Source: Jejubacter sp036620675
GTDB lineage: Bacteria > Pseudomonadota > Gammaproteobacteria > Enterobacterales > Enterobacteriaceae
Assembly: GCA_036620675.1 (NCBI GenBank)
Contig: JAZHEE010000014.1
DNA length: 64,000 bases
Direction: 5' to 3' (one strand)
The position numbers and the translations under genes are program-made. This document shows positions 1-8,726 of this stretch, piece after piece (position 1 is the stretch's first letter; each line of letters starts with the position of its first letter). The notes beneath the pieces were generated by a model. That model was not told the DNA's origin. It searched no databases and was given only the letters and a program-made list of their open reading frames with translations.

Positions 1-47
1 CATTTTTTTGACGCAACACACATATTTCAATTTCGAAATTTCTCGTT

Positions 48-67
48 TCTGTTCGTTAACGATAAAT
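48..67 (+). promoter_or_regulatory. Putative GlpR operator upstream of glpFK
   Basis: A near-palindrome built around TTCGTTAACGA lies about 85 bases before glpF and resembles the GlpR half-site pair (TTCG...CGAA). A second TTTCGAAA-like sequence lies just upstream at about 30-40. In E. coli, glpFK is repressed by GlpR through several such operators. Assignment is by pattern only. Confidence 0.45.
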
Positions 68-150
68 TAACAGTACGAGAGGCGTACTGACGGAGCAGAC
101 GCGCTTCTGACGATAACAAGTATCTTCTCTTTGTCTTCAGGACCCTGCTT

Positions 151-1002
151 ATGAGTCAAACATCTACCTTAAAAGGCCAGTGCATTGCGGAGTTTCTGGG
201 CACCGGGCTGCTTATCTTCTTCGGCGTTGGCTGCGTCGCCGGGCTCAAGATCGCCGGCGCCAGCTTCGGTCAGTGGGAAATCAGCATTATCTGGGGGCTG
301 GGCGTGGCGATGGCCATCTACCTGACCGCTGGCGTTTCCGGCGCCCATCTGAACCCGGCTGTCACCATCGCGCTATGCCTGTTCGCCGGATTCGACAGCC
401 GTAAAGTCGTTCCCTACATTATCGCCCAGTTTCTTGGCGCATTCTGTGCCGCCGCCCTGGTTTACGGGCTTTACTACAACCTGTTTTTCGATTACGAGCA
501 GACTCACCATATGGTACGCGGCAGCGTCCAGAGCCTGGATCTGGCCGGTATCTTCTCGACATATCCGAATCCCCATATTAACTTCTGGCAGGCTTTCGCC
601 GTAGAAGTGACCATCACCGCAGTGTTGATGGGGCTGATTCTGGCGCTGAATGATGATGACAACGGTCTGCCGCGCGGCCCACTGGCGCCGCTGCTGATTG
701 GCCTGCTGATTGCCCTGCTCGGCGCTTCAATGGGGCCGCTGACCGGCTTCGCCATGAATCCGGCCCGTGATATCGGCCCGAAAGCGCTGGCCTGGCTGGC
801 AGGCTGGGGCGACGTCGCCTTTACTGGCGGGCTCTCTATCCCCTACTTTCTGGTGCCGCTTTGTGCGCCTGTTGTTGGGGCACTGCTGGGCGCATTTGTC
901 TATCGTAAGGGGGTGGCGAACTATCTGCCGGCGAATATTAAACCCCGCCCCGGAACAAAACACGCCACGCCCGTTACTAAGCACCACAACGCACCGCTGT
1001 AA
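151..1002 (+). CDS. glpF: Glycerol facilitator, aquaglyceroporin GlpF
   Basis: Inner-membrane channel of the MIP family that lets glycerol and small polyols diffuse into the cell, where GlpK traps them by phosphorylation. The 283-residue protein has six hydrophobic segments and both pore NPA motifs (N68-P-A and a second at about residue 203 in an MNPARD context); the aspartate after the second NPA is typical of glycerol channels rather than water channels. The length is close to the E. coli protein (281). glpK follows 21 bases downstream, so the two form the usual glpFK operon, probably controlled by GlpR at the upstream operator-like site. Confidence 0.97.
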   Translation: MSQTSTLKGQCIAEFLGTGLLIFFGVGCVAGLKIAGASFGQWEISIIWGLGVAMAIYLTAGVSGAHLNPAVTIALCLFAGFDSRKVVPYIIAQFLGAFCAAALVYGLYYNLFFDYEQTHHMVRGSVQSLDLAGIFSTYPNPHINFWQAFAVEVTITAVLMGLILALNDDDNGLPRGPLAPLLIGLLIALLGASMGPLTGFAMNPARDIGPKALAWLAGWGDVAFTGGLSIPYFLVPLCAPVVGALLGAFVYRKGVANYLPANIKPRPGTKHATPVTKHHNAPL

Positions 1003-1023
1003 CTTGATTTTCAGGATCGCACT

Positions 1024-2532
1024 ATGACTAAAAAATATATCGTTGCCCTTGACCAGGGAACTACCAGCTCCCGAACCGTTATCCTGGATCACGACGCCAA
1101 TATCATCAGCGTGTCCCAGCGCGAGTTCCAGCAAATCTACCCCAAAGCGGGCTGGGTAGAGCATGATCCCATGGAGATCTGGGCCACCCAGAGTTCCACG
1201 CTGACCGAAGCGCTTTCCCGGGCGGATATCAATTCCGATCAGGTGGCGGCCATCGGCATCACCAACCAACGCGAAACTGTGGTGGTCTGGGATCGGGAAA
1301 CCGGTAAACCCATCTATAACGCCATTGTCTGGCAGTGCCGCCGCACTGCCGAGATCTGCGAACAGCTTAAGCGCGACGGCATGGCCGAATATGTGCGCCA
1401 CGCCACCGGTCTTATCATCGACCCTTACTTTTCCGGCACCAAGGTGAAATGGATCCTCGATCATGTGGAAGGCGCTCGCGAGCGCGCCCGCCGCGGCGAG
1501 CTGCTGTTCGGCACTATCGATACCTGGCTTATCTGGAAGATGACTCAGGGGCGGGTTCACGTAACAGATTATACCAACGCCTCCCGCACCATGATGTTCA
1601 ATATCCACGAACTGGACTGGGACGATCGCATGCTGGAAGCGCTGGATATTCCGCGTGCCATGCTGCCCCAGGTACGTAAATCTTCCGAAGTGTATGGTCA
1701 GACTAACATCGGTGGTAAAGGCGGCACACGTATTCCTATCGCCGGCATCGCCGGCGATCAGCAGGCGGCGCTGTTCGGCCAGCTGTGCGTGAAAAGCGGC
1801 ATGGCGAAGAATACCTACGGCACCGGCTGCTTTATGCTAATGAACACCGGCGAGCAGGCCGTTACCTCTGAGCATGGATTGTTGACCACCATCGCCTGCG
1901 GGCCAAAGGGCGAGGTCAACTACGCGCTGGAAGGAGCCGTCTTTATGGCGGGCGCCTCCATCCAGTGGCTGCGCGACGAAATGAAGCTTATCAGTGACGC
2001 AACGGATTCTGAGTATTTCGCTACCAAAGTGAACGACACCAACGGTGTCTATATGGTACCGGCCTTTACCGGTCTGGGCGCACCATACTGGGATCCCTAC
2101 GCCCGCGGCGCCATCCTGGGACTCACCCGCGGCGTTAACGCTAACCACATTATCCGCGCCACCCTGGAGTCCATCGCCTTCCAGACCCGGGACGTACTGG
2201 AGGCAATGCAGGCCGACGCGGGCACCCGTCTGCATTCGCTGCGCGTGGACGGCGGTGCGGTCGCCAATAACTTCCTGATGCAATTTCAGGCGGATATTCT
2301 GGGCACCCCGGTGGAGCGCCCTGAAGTCCGCGAGGTTACCGCGCTGGGTGCGGCTTACCTGGCGGGCCTGGCCGTTGGCTACTGGCAGAATCTGGATGAA
2401 CTGCAGGAAAAAGCGACCATCGAGCGCGAATTCCGACCAGGCCTGGAAACCGTAGAACGTAACTACCACTATGCTGGCTGGAAGAAAGCCGTACAGCGCT
2501 CGCGGGACTGGGAAGACCACGAGAAACGTTAA
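1024..2532 (+). CDS. glpK: Glycerol kinase GlpK
   Basis: Cytoplasmic FGGY-family kinase converting glycerol and ATP to sn-glycerol 3-phosphate, the committing step of glycerol catabolism. At 502 residues it matches E. coli GlpK exactly in length. It starts with the ATPase-fold phosphate loop (DQGTTSSRT at about 11-19) and carries the second-domain signature in the GVNANHIIRATLE region. Second gene of glpFK; glpX follows after a strong hairpin, so partial read-through is possible. In the family GlpK is inhibited by fructose 1,6-bisphosphate and by unphosphorylated EIIA-Glc; the residues for this were not checked one by one. Confidence 0.98.
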   Translation: MTKKYIVALDQGTTSSRTVILDHDANIISVSQREFQQIYPKAGWVEHDPMEIWATQSSTLTEALSRADINSDQVAAIGITNQRETVVVWDRETGKPIYNAIVWQCRRTAEICEQLKRDGMAEYVRHATGLIIDPYFSGTKVKWILDHVEGARERARRGELLFGTIDTWLIWKMTQGRVHVTDYTNASRTMMFNIHELDWDDRMLEALDIPRAMLPQVRKSSEVYGQTNIGGKGGTRIPIAGIAGDQQAALFGQLCVKSGMAKNTYGTGCFMLMNTGEQAVTSEHGLLTTIACGPKGEVNYALEGAVFMAGASIQWLRDEMKLISDATDSEYFATKVNDTNGVYMVPAFTGLGAPYWDPYARGAILGLTRGVNANHIIRATLESIAFQTRDVLEAMQADAGTRLHSLRVDGGAVANNFLMQFQADILGTPVERPEVREVTALGAAYLAGLAVGYWQNLDELQEKATIEREFRPGLETVERNYHYAGWKKAVQRSRDWEDHEKR

Positions 2533-2539
2533 TCCCCTG

Positions 2540-2561
2540 CCGGGCGGACGCCTCCGCCCGG
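2540..2561. terminator. REP-like GC hairpin after glpK
   Basis: Perfect 9-bp inverted repeat CCGGGCGGA / TCCGCCCGG around a 4-base loop, 8 bases after the glpK stop. There is no U-run, so it looks more like a REP-type RNA-stabilising hairpin or attenuator between glpFK and glpX than a complete intrinsic terminator. Confidence 0.55.
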
Positions 2562-2635
2562 TTAACCTCCCTCAATAACGCCCTTCTCCCCCCTGTGCTA
2601 AACTCGAGCGCACCTAAACCCGTTATGAGTCAGCT

Positions 2636-3646
2636 ATGAGACGAGAACTTGCCATCGAATTTTCCCGCGTAACCGAAGCCGCCGCTCTGGCCGGCTACAA
2701 GTGGCTGGGCCGCGGCGACAAAAACGCCGCGGATGGCGCTGCGGTCAATGCCATGCGCATTATGCTCAACCAGGTCAATATCAACGGTCGCATCGTAATC
2801 GGCGAAGGCGAAATCGATGAAGCCCCAATGCTCTATATCGGCGAACAGGTCGGTACCGGCCAGGGCGATGCGGTGGATATCGCAGTGGATCCTATCGAAG
2901 GCACCCGCATGACCGCGATGGGCCAGGCGAATGCGCTGGCCGTACTGGCCGTCGGCGACGAAGGCTGTTTCCTGAATGCACCGGATATGTACATGGAAAA
3001 GCTGATCGTCGGGCCGGGCGCCCGGGGCGCGATTGACCTGAACCTGCCGCTGACTGAAAACCTGAAGCGCATTGCTGCCGCCCTCAACAAGCCACTGTCG
3101 GAACTGACCGTCACGATTCTCGCCAAACCGCGCCATGACGCGGCCATCAAAGCATTACAGGAACTGGGCGTGCGGGTCTTCGCAATTCCGGACGGTGATG
3201 TGGCGGCCTCCATCCTGACCTGTATGCCGGACAGCGAAGTGGACGTGCTGTACGGCATCGGCGGCGCGCCGGAAGGGGTGGTTTCCGCCGCCGTGATCCG
3301 CGCGCTGGACGGTGATATGCAGGGGCGCCTGCTGGCCCGTCATGAAGTCAAAGACGACAGCGAAGAGAACCGCCGTATCGGCGAACAGGAAATAGCCCGC
3401 TGTCAGCAAATGGGTATTACGCCCGGTAACGTGCTGAGGCTGGATGAGATGGCTCGCAGCGATAACGTTATTTTCTCCGCCACCGGCATTACTAAAGGCG
3501 ATCTACTGGACGGCATTACCCGCAAGGGCAATATGGCGACCACTGAAACGCTACTAATCCGCGGTAAATCCCGCACTATTCGCCGTATAAAATCCATTCA
3601 TTATCTGGATCGTAAAGATCCCGGCGTGCAGGAACATATCCTGTAA
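2636..3646 (+). CDS. glpX: Class II fructose-1,6-bisphosphatase GlpX
   Basis: Mn-dependent, lithium-sensitive phosphatase hydrolysing fructose 1,6-bisphosphate to fructose 6-phosphate in gluconeogenesis. At 336 residues it has the E. coli length. Metal-binding motifs visible are GEGEIDEAP (about 56-64) and DPIEGT (85-90). It lies 104 bases after glpK, the same order as in E. coli, which fits use of glycerol as a gluconeogenic carbon source. Confidence 0.97.
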   Translation: MRRELAIEFSRVTEAAALAGYKWLGRGDKNAADGAAVNAMRIMLNQVNINGRIVIGEGEIDEAPMLYIGEQVGTGQGDAVDIAVDPIEGTRMTAMGQANALAVLAVGDEGCFLNAPDMYMEKLIVGPGARGAIDLNLPLTENLKRIAAALNKPLSELTVTILAKPRHDAAIKALQELGVRVFAIPDGDVAASILTCMPDSEVDVLYGIGGAPEGVVSAAVIRALDGDMQGRLLARHEVKDDSEENRRIGEQEIARCQQMGITPGNVLRLDEMARSDNVIFSATGITKGDLLDGITRKGNMATTETLLIRGKSRTIRRIKSIHYLDRKDPGVQEHIL

Positions 3647-3746
3647 AGGAACGGTTTGTCCGATAGAGCTTTCCGGCCCCCGCGGGCTGGAAAAGCGCCG
3701 CCGATCCCTGCGAAGATAGCAACAGAATCAGTAACAGGAGCGCACT

Positions 3747-4493
3747 ATGGCAGATTGGGTTACCGGTAAGGTCACGAAAGTCCAGCACTGGACGGACGCG
3801 CTTTTCAGCCTGACCGTCCATGCCCCCATCGCCCCCTTTACCGCGGGGCAGTTCACCAAGCTGGGGCTGGAAATTGATGGCGAGCGGGTGCAGCGCGCCT
3901 ACTCATACGTCAATGCACCCACCAGCCCGGACCTGGAGTTTTACCTGGTCGAGGTGCCGGAGGGCAGGTTGAGTCCGCGGCTACATGCGATGAAGCCGGG
4001 CGATGAGATCATGCTGGTGAAGGATGGCGCGGGCTTCTTCGTACTGGAAGAAGTGCCTGACTGCCAGACTCTGTGGATGCTCTCGACGGGCACCGCTATT
4101 GGTCCCTATCTTTCCATTCTGCAACAGGGCGACGACCTGGCTCGTTTTCAGGAAATCGTCCTGGTACACGCCGTACGTTACGCGAACGACCTCAGCTATC
4201 TCCCTCTGATGCAGGAACTCCAGGCACGCTACGAAGGCAAACTACGCATCCAGACCGTCGTCAGCCGCGAAACCGCGCCGGGCGCGCTCCACGGCCGTAT
4301 TCCGGCATTGATTGACAGCGGCGAGCTGGAAGCCAGCGTCGGCTTACGCATGACGCCGGAAACCAGCCACGTTATGCTGTGCGGCAATCCGCAAATGGTG
4401 CGTGACACCACTCAACAGCTGAAAGAGACCCGCCAGATGACCAAACATCTGCGCCGTCGTCCCGGTCATATCACCGCTGAACTCTACTGGTAG
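3747..4493 (+). CDS. fpr: Ferredoxin/flavodoxin-NADP+ reductase
   Basis: FAD flavoenzyme that passes electrons from NADPH to flavodoxin or ferredoxin, used for activation of radical enzymes and in oxidative stress. At 248 residues it has the E. coli length. The FAD-binding RAYS motif is at 50-53, an NADP-binding segment with STGTAIGPY follows near 112-120, and the protein ends in an aromatic C-terminus (ELYW) as in bacterial Fpr, where the last tryptophan stacks on FAD. A good Shine-Dalgarno (AGGAG) precedes the start. It ends two bases before the convergent yiiR. Confidence 0.96.
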   Translation: MADWVTGKVTKVQHWTDALFSLTVHAPIAPFTAGQFTKLGLEIDGERVQRAYSYVNAPTSPDLEFYLVEVPEGRLSPRLHAMKPGDEIMLVKDGAGFFVLEEVPDCQTLWMLSTGTAIGPYLSILQQGDDLARFQEIVLVHAVRYANDLSYLPLMQELQARYEGKLRIQTVVSRETAPGALHGRIPALIDSGELEASVGLRMTPETSHVMLCGNPQMVRDTTQQLKETRQMTKHLRRRPGHITAELYW

Positions 4494-4495
4494 TC

Positions 4496-4915
4496 TTAGC
4501 GAAACTTCACCGGGCGGGCTTCATCGCCGTACCTGTTCTCGCCCGGATGTCCCACAAAAGCCCCCAGCTCAATCAGCATCATCACCATAATCAGAATGGG
4601 CAGAAATCGGCCCAGCGCCCACTGCCAGATACCGGCCAGCATCTCCCAGTTCCCGGCCATTAACATCCAGGCCAGAATCAGCAGCAATGCCCATGCGCCG
4701 GACTTTCCACGATCGTGCAGGCGTTTTATCACCACGGCGGCGGTGGGCCACAGCAGGCAGACCAGAATAAAGGCTGCACTCTGCAGGCTAAGCCAGTTGC
4801 TGCCTGCCAGCGTAAACAGCAGCGCCATCGCAGACAGCCATATCGCCATCCAGATCCAAAATTCCCGGCGTCCAATGCGCCCCTTAACAGAAAACAGCCA
4901 CTGCTGTATGGTCAT
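4496..4915 (-). CDS. yiiR: DUF805 inner-membrane protein YiiR
   Basis: Small membrane protein of the DUF805 family, function unknown. It opens with the family's N-terminal signature (QQWLFSVKGRIGRREFWIW), followed by about four hydrophobic helices and the conserved VIKRLHDRGKSG loop. The start given is the ATG of MTIQQW, by comparison with E. coli YiiR; an ATG two codons upstream (4921) is possible. Convergent with fpr and divergent from yiiQ, the same arrangement as in E. coli. Confidence 0.88.
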   Translation of the reverse strand: MTIQQWLFSVKGRIGRREFWIWMAIWLSAMALLFTLAGSNWLSLQSAAFILVCLLWPTAAVVIKRLHDRGKSGAWALLLILAWMLMAGNWEMLAGIWQWALGRFLPILIMVMMLIELGAFVGHPGENRYGDEARPVKFR

Positions 4916-5023
4916 CACCAAATCCCAGGTTATTGCGTCAGCCGTTAGTTTAACCTGTAATGGCTTTTGACAAGCTGCCCCGATGTCGATTTAATCCCGA
5001 TAATGGGACAAGATAAAAACAAT

Positions 5024-5617
5024 ATGATGAACATCCGCACCTTTACCTTTCTACTCATAGCGCTGCTTCCTGCCACTGGCATGACCGAGGAGCCCGGAGC
5101 TTCACACGAGCCGGTCGCGCCCTATCTGCTGCCGGGCGCCCCTGCATTCGAACTGAATATCACCCGATTTCGGGAGAAGTTTAATCAGGAAAACCCCTCA
5201 CTAAAAATTAACGAGTTCCGCGCCATCGACAGCGCGCCTGATGCCGCGCGCGTGACCCGGGCGGCCAGCAAAATCAACGAAAACCTCTATGCGTCCAGCG
5301 CTCTGGAACGGGGCACTCTCAAGATCAAAAGCATGCAGATAACCTGGCTGCCAATTCAGGGCCCCGAGCAAAAAGCGGCAAAAGAAAAAGCAAAAGTCTG
5401 GATGAGCGCGGTACTGCGGGTCTTTACGCCGGGCATAACGCCGCAGCAAAGTCGGGCCAGGCTGGAAAAGCTGCTAAAAGAGGGGAAAAACAAAAGTTAT
5501 TATGCCTGGAGCGAAGGTGCCGTACGCTATGTGGTGGCAGATAACGGCGAAAAGGGGCTAACTTTCGCCGTTGAACCGATTAAGCTTACGCTATCCGGTG
5601 AGACAATCGCGCAATAA
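5024..5617 (+). CDS. yiiQ: DUF1454 periplasmic protein YiiQ
   Basis: Secreted protein of unknown function (DUF1454). The first about 20 residues (MMNIRTFTFLLIALLPATG) form a signal peptide, followed by a soluble domain of about 175 residues rich in charged residues. Start chosen at the double Met in front of the signal peptide; upstream in-frame ATGs would place polar residues before it. Gene order yiiR-yiiQ-tpiA is conserved with E. coli, but nothing visible says what the protein does. Confidence 0.85.
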   Translation: MMNIRTFTFLLIALLPATGMTEEPGASHEPVAPYLLPGAPAFELNITRFREKFNQENPSLKINEFRAIDSAPDAARVTRAASKINENLYASSALERGTLKIKSMQITWLPIQGPEQKAAKEKAKVWMSAVLRVFTPGITPQQSRARLEKLLKEGKNKSYYAWSEGAVRYVVADNGEKGLTFAVEPIKLTLSGETIAQ

Positions 5618-5720
5618 TGATAAAAATCCAGGTCTTTCCCGGCCAGAATCTCTATACTGTTTCTCAACCTGGGCTGCCTGCGCGGCAGTCTGTCTTATCT
5701 TTATTACCTGGAGAATAAAA

Positions 5721-6488
5721 ATGCGACATCCATTAGTGATGGGTAACTGGAAACTGAACGGCAGCCGCCATATGGTTAACGAGCTGATCACCAACCTGCG
5801 CAAAGAGCTGTCGGCCGTAGACGGTTGCGGCGTTGCCATCGCGCCGCCGGATCTGTATCTGGACATGGCCCGCAATGTCGCTGGCGGCAGCCACATCCAG
5901 CTCGGCGCCCAGAACGTCGACGTTAACCTCTCCGGCGCCTTTACCGGTGAAACCTCCGCCGCAATGCTGAAAGATGTCGGCGCTCAGTACATCATTATCG
6001 GTCACTCCGAGCGTCGTACTTACCACAAAGAATCCGATGAGTTCATCGCCAAAAAATTCGCGGTTCTGAAAGAACAGGGGCTGACTCCGGTTCTGTGCAT
6101 CGGTGAAACCGAAGCGGAAAACGAAGCGGGTAAAACCGAAGAAGTCTGCGCGCGTCAGATAGACGCCGTGCTGAAAACCCAGGGCGCAGCCGCCTTTGAA
6201 GGCGTGGTTATCGCTTATGAGCCGGTATGGGCCATCGGCACCGGCAAGTCCGCCACTCCGGCCCAGGCCCAGGCGGTGCACAAATTCATCCGCGATCACA
6301 TCGCGAAAGCCGATCCGAAAGTGGCCGAACAGGTCATCATTCAGTACGGAGGCTCCGTTAACGACAAGAACGCCGCCGAGCTGTTCAGCCAGCCGGATAT
6401 CGACGGTGCGCTGGTGGGTGGAGCGTCCCTGAAAGCAGACGCCTTCGCGACCATCGTTAAAGCCGCAGCGGCAGCGAAAAAAGCCTGA
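5721..6488 (+). CDS. tpiA: Triosephosphate isomerase TpiA
   Basis: Cytoplasmic glycolytic enzyme interconverting dihydroxyacetone phosphate and glyceraldehyde 3-phosphate. At 255 residues it has a standard TIM-barrel length. Catalytic electrophile H95 (in IIIGHSERR) and base E167 (in YEPVWAIGTG) are present, as is the N-terminal GNWKLNG. The start is the ATG after a clear GGAG Shine-Dalgarno; the same frame is open further upstream but without homology. A strong intrinsic terminator follows immediately. Confidence 0.98.
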   Translation: MRHPLVMGNWKLNGSRHMVNELITNLRKELSAVDGCGVAIAPPDLYLDMARNVAGGSHIQLGAQNVDVNLSGAFTGETSAAMLKDVGAQYIIIGHSERRTYHKESDEFIAKKFAVLKEQGLTPVLCIGETEAENEAGKTEEVCARQIDAVLKTQGAAAFEGVVIAYEPVWAIGTGKSATPAQAQAVHKFIRDHIAKADPKVAEQVIIQYGGSVNDKNAAELFSQPDIDGALVGGASLKADAFATIVKAAAAAKKA

Positions 6489-6504
6489 TTTCCCGACTGA
6501 AGGA

Positions 6505-6532
6505 TAAAAACCCGTCGCTGACGGGTTTTTTT
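6505..6532 (+). terminator. Intrinsic terminator of tpiA
   Basis: AACCCGT / ACGGGTT stem with loop CGCTG followed by eight T residues, 16 bases after the tpiA stop. The A-run on the other side could let it also act on the converging transporter gene, whose stop codon touches it. Confidence 0.9.
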
Positions 6533-7835
6533 ATAGCTGATGCAACACCAGGAACCAGCCATAATTGAGCGGTAGCAGCACCAGAAAGGTTACCAGCGCC
6601 AGAGCCAGGCAGAGCTTGATGCCCTGACGCGCCGGCACCCGGCCCAACGCCATAGCTACCACAATGGGCGACGCCTGATACGGCAGCAGCGGCGTTGAAT
6701 ACCCCAGCACCTGAATCATAATCACCGACAGCAGCGGAAAGCCGGTGGCGCTGGAAAAACTCTGGGCCAGCGTGGTATACAGCGCCGGCACGCCATTGGC
6801 GGTCATGATAAAGTTCAGCGCCGTGGTAATGCCGGTCAGCGCGGCGAAACTGGTGAAAGGACGTTCAGGATCCAACGGCATCACCTTCATCAGCCAGGCG
6901 CCAACCGCATCCCCCAGCCCGCTTTGCGTTACCGCGGCCGCCAGCCCCAGAATCCCCGCCACGTAGATACAGGTGCGCATATTCACGCCTTTGGCGAACT
7001 CCTCGCCGTTAATAAACCCGACTCGGGGCAGCAGGGTCACACAGGCCGCAGCCAGCCCCACCCATGCCGGCCCAATGCCATGCCAGCTTTCGCTCACCCA
7101 CAAGCCCAACACTATCGCCAGCAGCAGGGCTAAACGCTTTTCCGCTATGCTGAAAGGCTCCGGCCGTACTGGTTCACGGGGAAGCCTCGGCTCGCCGGGA
7201 AACAGCCAGCTAATCAGAGCTGTCAGCACAATACCTTTCAAAATTCCCAGAACCGGGGTATGCAACAGCAGATATGGCAGATAGTTCAGATGAATGCCGT
7301 AGGCGCCTTCGGTCGCCCCGCTCATCACCAGGTTGGGAACGTTAGCCGGTAAAATAGTGGCGGAAAGCTGGAAGGTGCCAAACCCCACGGCCAGCGCCAG
7401 GCCGAACCAGCCGCGGCTTCCTTCCTGAATACCCACTCGCTTCGCCATGGCGCCCACCACCGGCATCAGCAGCGCGATACGCCCCATGTTAGAAGGCATG
7501 ACAAACGCCAGCGCATAACTCAGCACCACCACGCTTGCCACCAGTTGCCACCAGCGCCCGGTCAGGCGAGCGGAAAGCATGGCCGCGGCCCGGTCGGCCA
7601 GCCCGGTTTTGCGGATGGCGACGCCCAATACAAATCCGCTGAAAACCAGCCAGAAAGCGGAGGAGGCGAAACCGCTGAACAGCGTTTGCGCAGGCACGAT
7701 ATGGCCCATCATGGCGACCGCGAAAAACAGCAGCGCCGTCAGAAACTCCGGCAACGCCGAGGTCGCCCACAGAATGAGCGTGACGACAATCAGCAACGTC
7801 GGCCAGAATAGCGGATGGATCAGTATTTCGGACAT
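6531..7835 (-). CDS. SLC13/DASS-family anion transporter
   Basis: Polytopic inner-membrane permease of 434 residues with about eleven to twelve hydrophobic helices, resembling the divalent anion:sodium symporter / CitT-like family (SLC13). Conserved-looking features are two helix-breaking segments, VMPSNMGRIALLMP in the first half and a TANGVPALYTTL stretch in the second, in the positions where this family places its SNT-like substrate loops. The substrate (dicarboxylate, sulfate or other anion) cannot be told from sequence. It sits between tpiA and cdh, where E. coli has no gene, so it is a lineage-specific insertion or a loss in E. coli. Confidence 0.75.
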   Translation of the reverse strand: MSEILIHPLFWPTLLIVVTLILWATSALPEFLTALLFFAVAMMGHIVPAQTLFSGFASSAFWLVFSGFVLGVAIRKTGLADRAAAMLSARLTGRWWQLVASVVVLSYALAFVMPSNMGRIALLMPVVGAMAKRVGIQEGSRGWFGLALAVGFGTFQLSATILPANVPNLVMSGATEGAYGIHLNYLPYLLLHTPVLGILKGIVLTALISWLFPGEPRLPREPVRPEPFSIAEKRLALLLAIVLGLWVSESWHGIGPAWVGLAAACVTLLPRVGFINGEEFAKGVNMRTCIYVAGILGLAAAVTQSGLGDAVGAWLMKVMPLDPERPFTSFAALTGITTALNFIMTANGVPALYTTLAQSFSSATGFPLLSVIMIQVLGYSTPLLPYQASPIVVAMALGRVPARQGIKLCLALALVTFLVLLPLNYGWFLVLHQL

Positions 7836-7917
7836 GCCTGTCTCCTGTTTAAAAACCCGGCAAGTCTACGGCGACGAATTCGCTGAGTAAACCCGGAAAA
7901 ACCGGTCATCAGTCACT

Positions 7918-8649
7918 CTACTGCCTCAGAATCCGACAGCCGTGGTCCTGAATTTCCTCTGATGAAGCCAGATTCAGGCGCAGCAACTGACGTTCGGTAG
8001 CCAGCAGGACGAAATCCCCGTCGGGAAGCGGCACCATAGCCAGTCCATAGCGCCCCATATGCGCGCGAGCGCCGGGCACTTCATCCGCCAGCAGGCGGAA
8101 CGGGCTCTTCCTGCGCAATTCATCGGCGCCAATCCGGCGTGCTATATAGCGATGCCCGTTAATATGTTCACGCAAAGGCTGCCAGCGCGCTCCCACGTGA
8201 ATAGCGCTACGATCAAGCTGTTCCCTGACTTGCCGGCGCAGACAAGAGATATGAATATGCAGGTGATTCTGAGTACGACCTGCCCGGGAGTTGACCGTGA
8301 GCGCGATTGCGCCATCCGGCACTGGCGCACCGAGCTTCACGCTCATCAAATCACGGGCCTGCCATGCCAGCCAGAAATAGTCTGGCGTTGAGGCGTCCAG
8401 CAGCATCGGACTCTCGATGCCGTTAATTTTGATGACCGGAAGCAGCAGGTACTGCAATGGGCCATTGCGATCCTTAAGAACAGCCGCGTCCCGCGAGACC
8501 CGGGTGCAGGGGGCAGGATCGCCCTGACGCCAGCCTGGCAGGCACTGTTCCAGAACGATATGGCGCAACGCATCCGGATGCCCGACCAGATGAACATAAC
8601 CGGCAACGGCCAGCAGCGCCAGGGGGATTATCAGTAACAGACGTCGCAC
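7918..8649 (-). CDS. cdh: CDP-diacylglycerol pyrophosphatase
   Basis: Membrane-anchored hydrolase cleaving CDP-diacylglycerol to CMP and phosphatidate. The 243-residue protein begins with one transmembrane anchor (about 3-22) and carries an HIT-like NHLHIHIS motif (His 129/131/133) for nucleotidyl transfer. Placed between the SLC13 transporter and sbp; in E. coli cdh likewise lies between tpiA and sbp. Identification is secure from motif and context. Confidence 0.93.
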   Translation of the reverse strand: MRRLLLIIPLALLAVAGYVHLVGHPDALRHIVLEQCLPGWRQGDPAPCTRVSRDAAVLKDRNGPLQYLLLPVIKINGIESPMLLDASTPDYFWLAWQARDLMSVKLGAPVPDGAIALTVNSRAGRTQNHLHIHISCLRRQVREQLDRSAIHVGARWQPLREHINGHRYIARRIGADELRRKSPFRLLADEVPGARAHMGRYGLAMVPLPDGDFVLLATERQLLRLNLASSEEIQDHGCRILRQ

Positions 8650-8699
8650 GCGTTTCTCCTGCTTTCGGGAACAGGCAGCGTAGCGTAAACGGCGGAAAT

Positions 8700-8722
8700 A
8701 AAAAACGGCCCCGCAGGGCCGC
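8700..8722 (-). terminator. Intrinsic terminator of sbp
   Basis: On the minus strand, GGCCC / GGGCC stem followed by a run of T residues directly after the sbp stop. Confidence 0.8.
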
Positions 8723-8726
8723 TCCG

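Noticed and set aside
727..1608. A 293-codon minus-strand open frame across the glpF-glpK junction
   Set aside because: Antisense shadow of two well-identified genes; composition reflects complementary codons and there is no family similarity.
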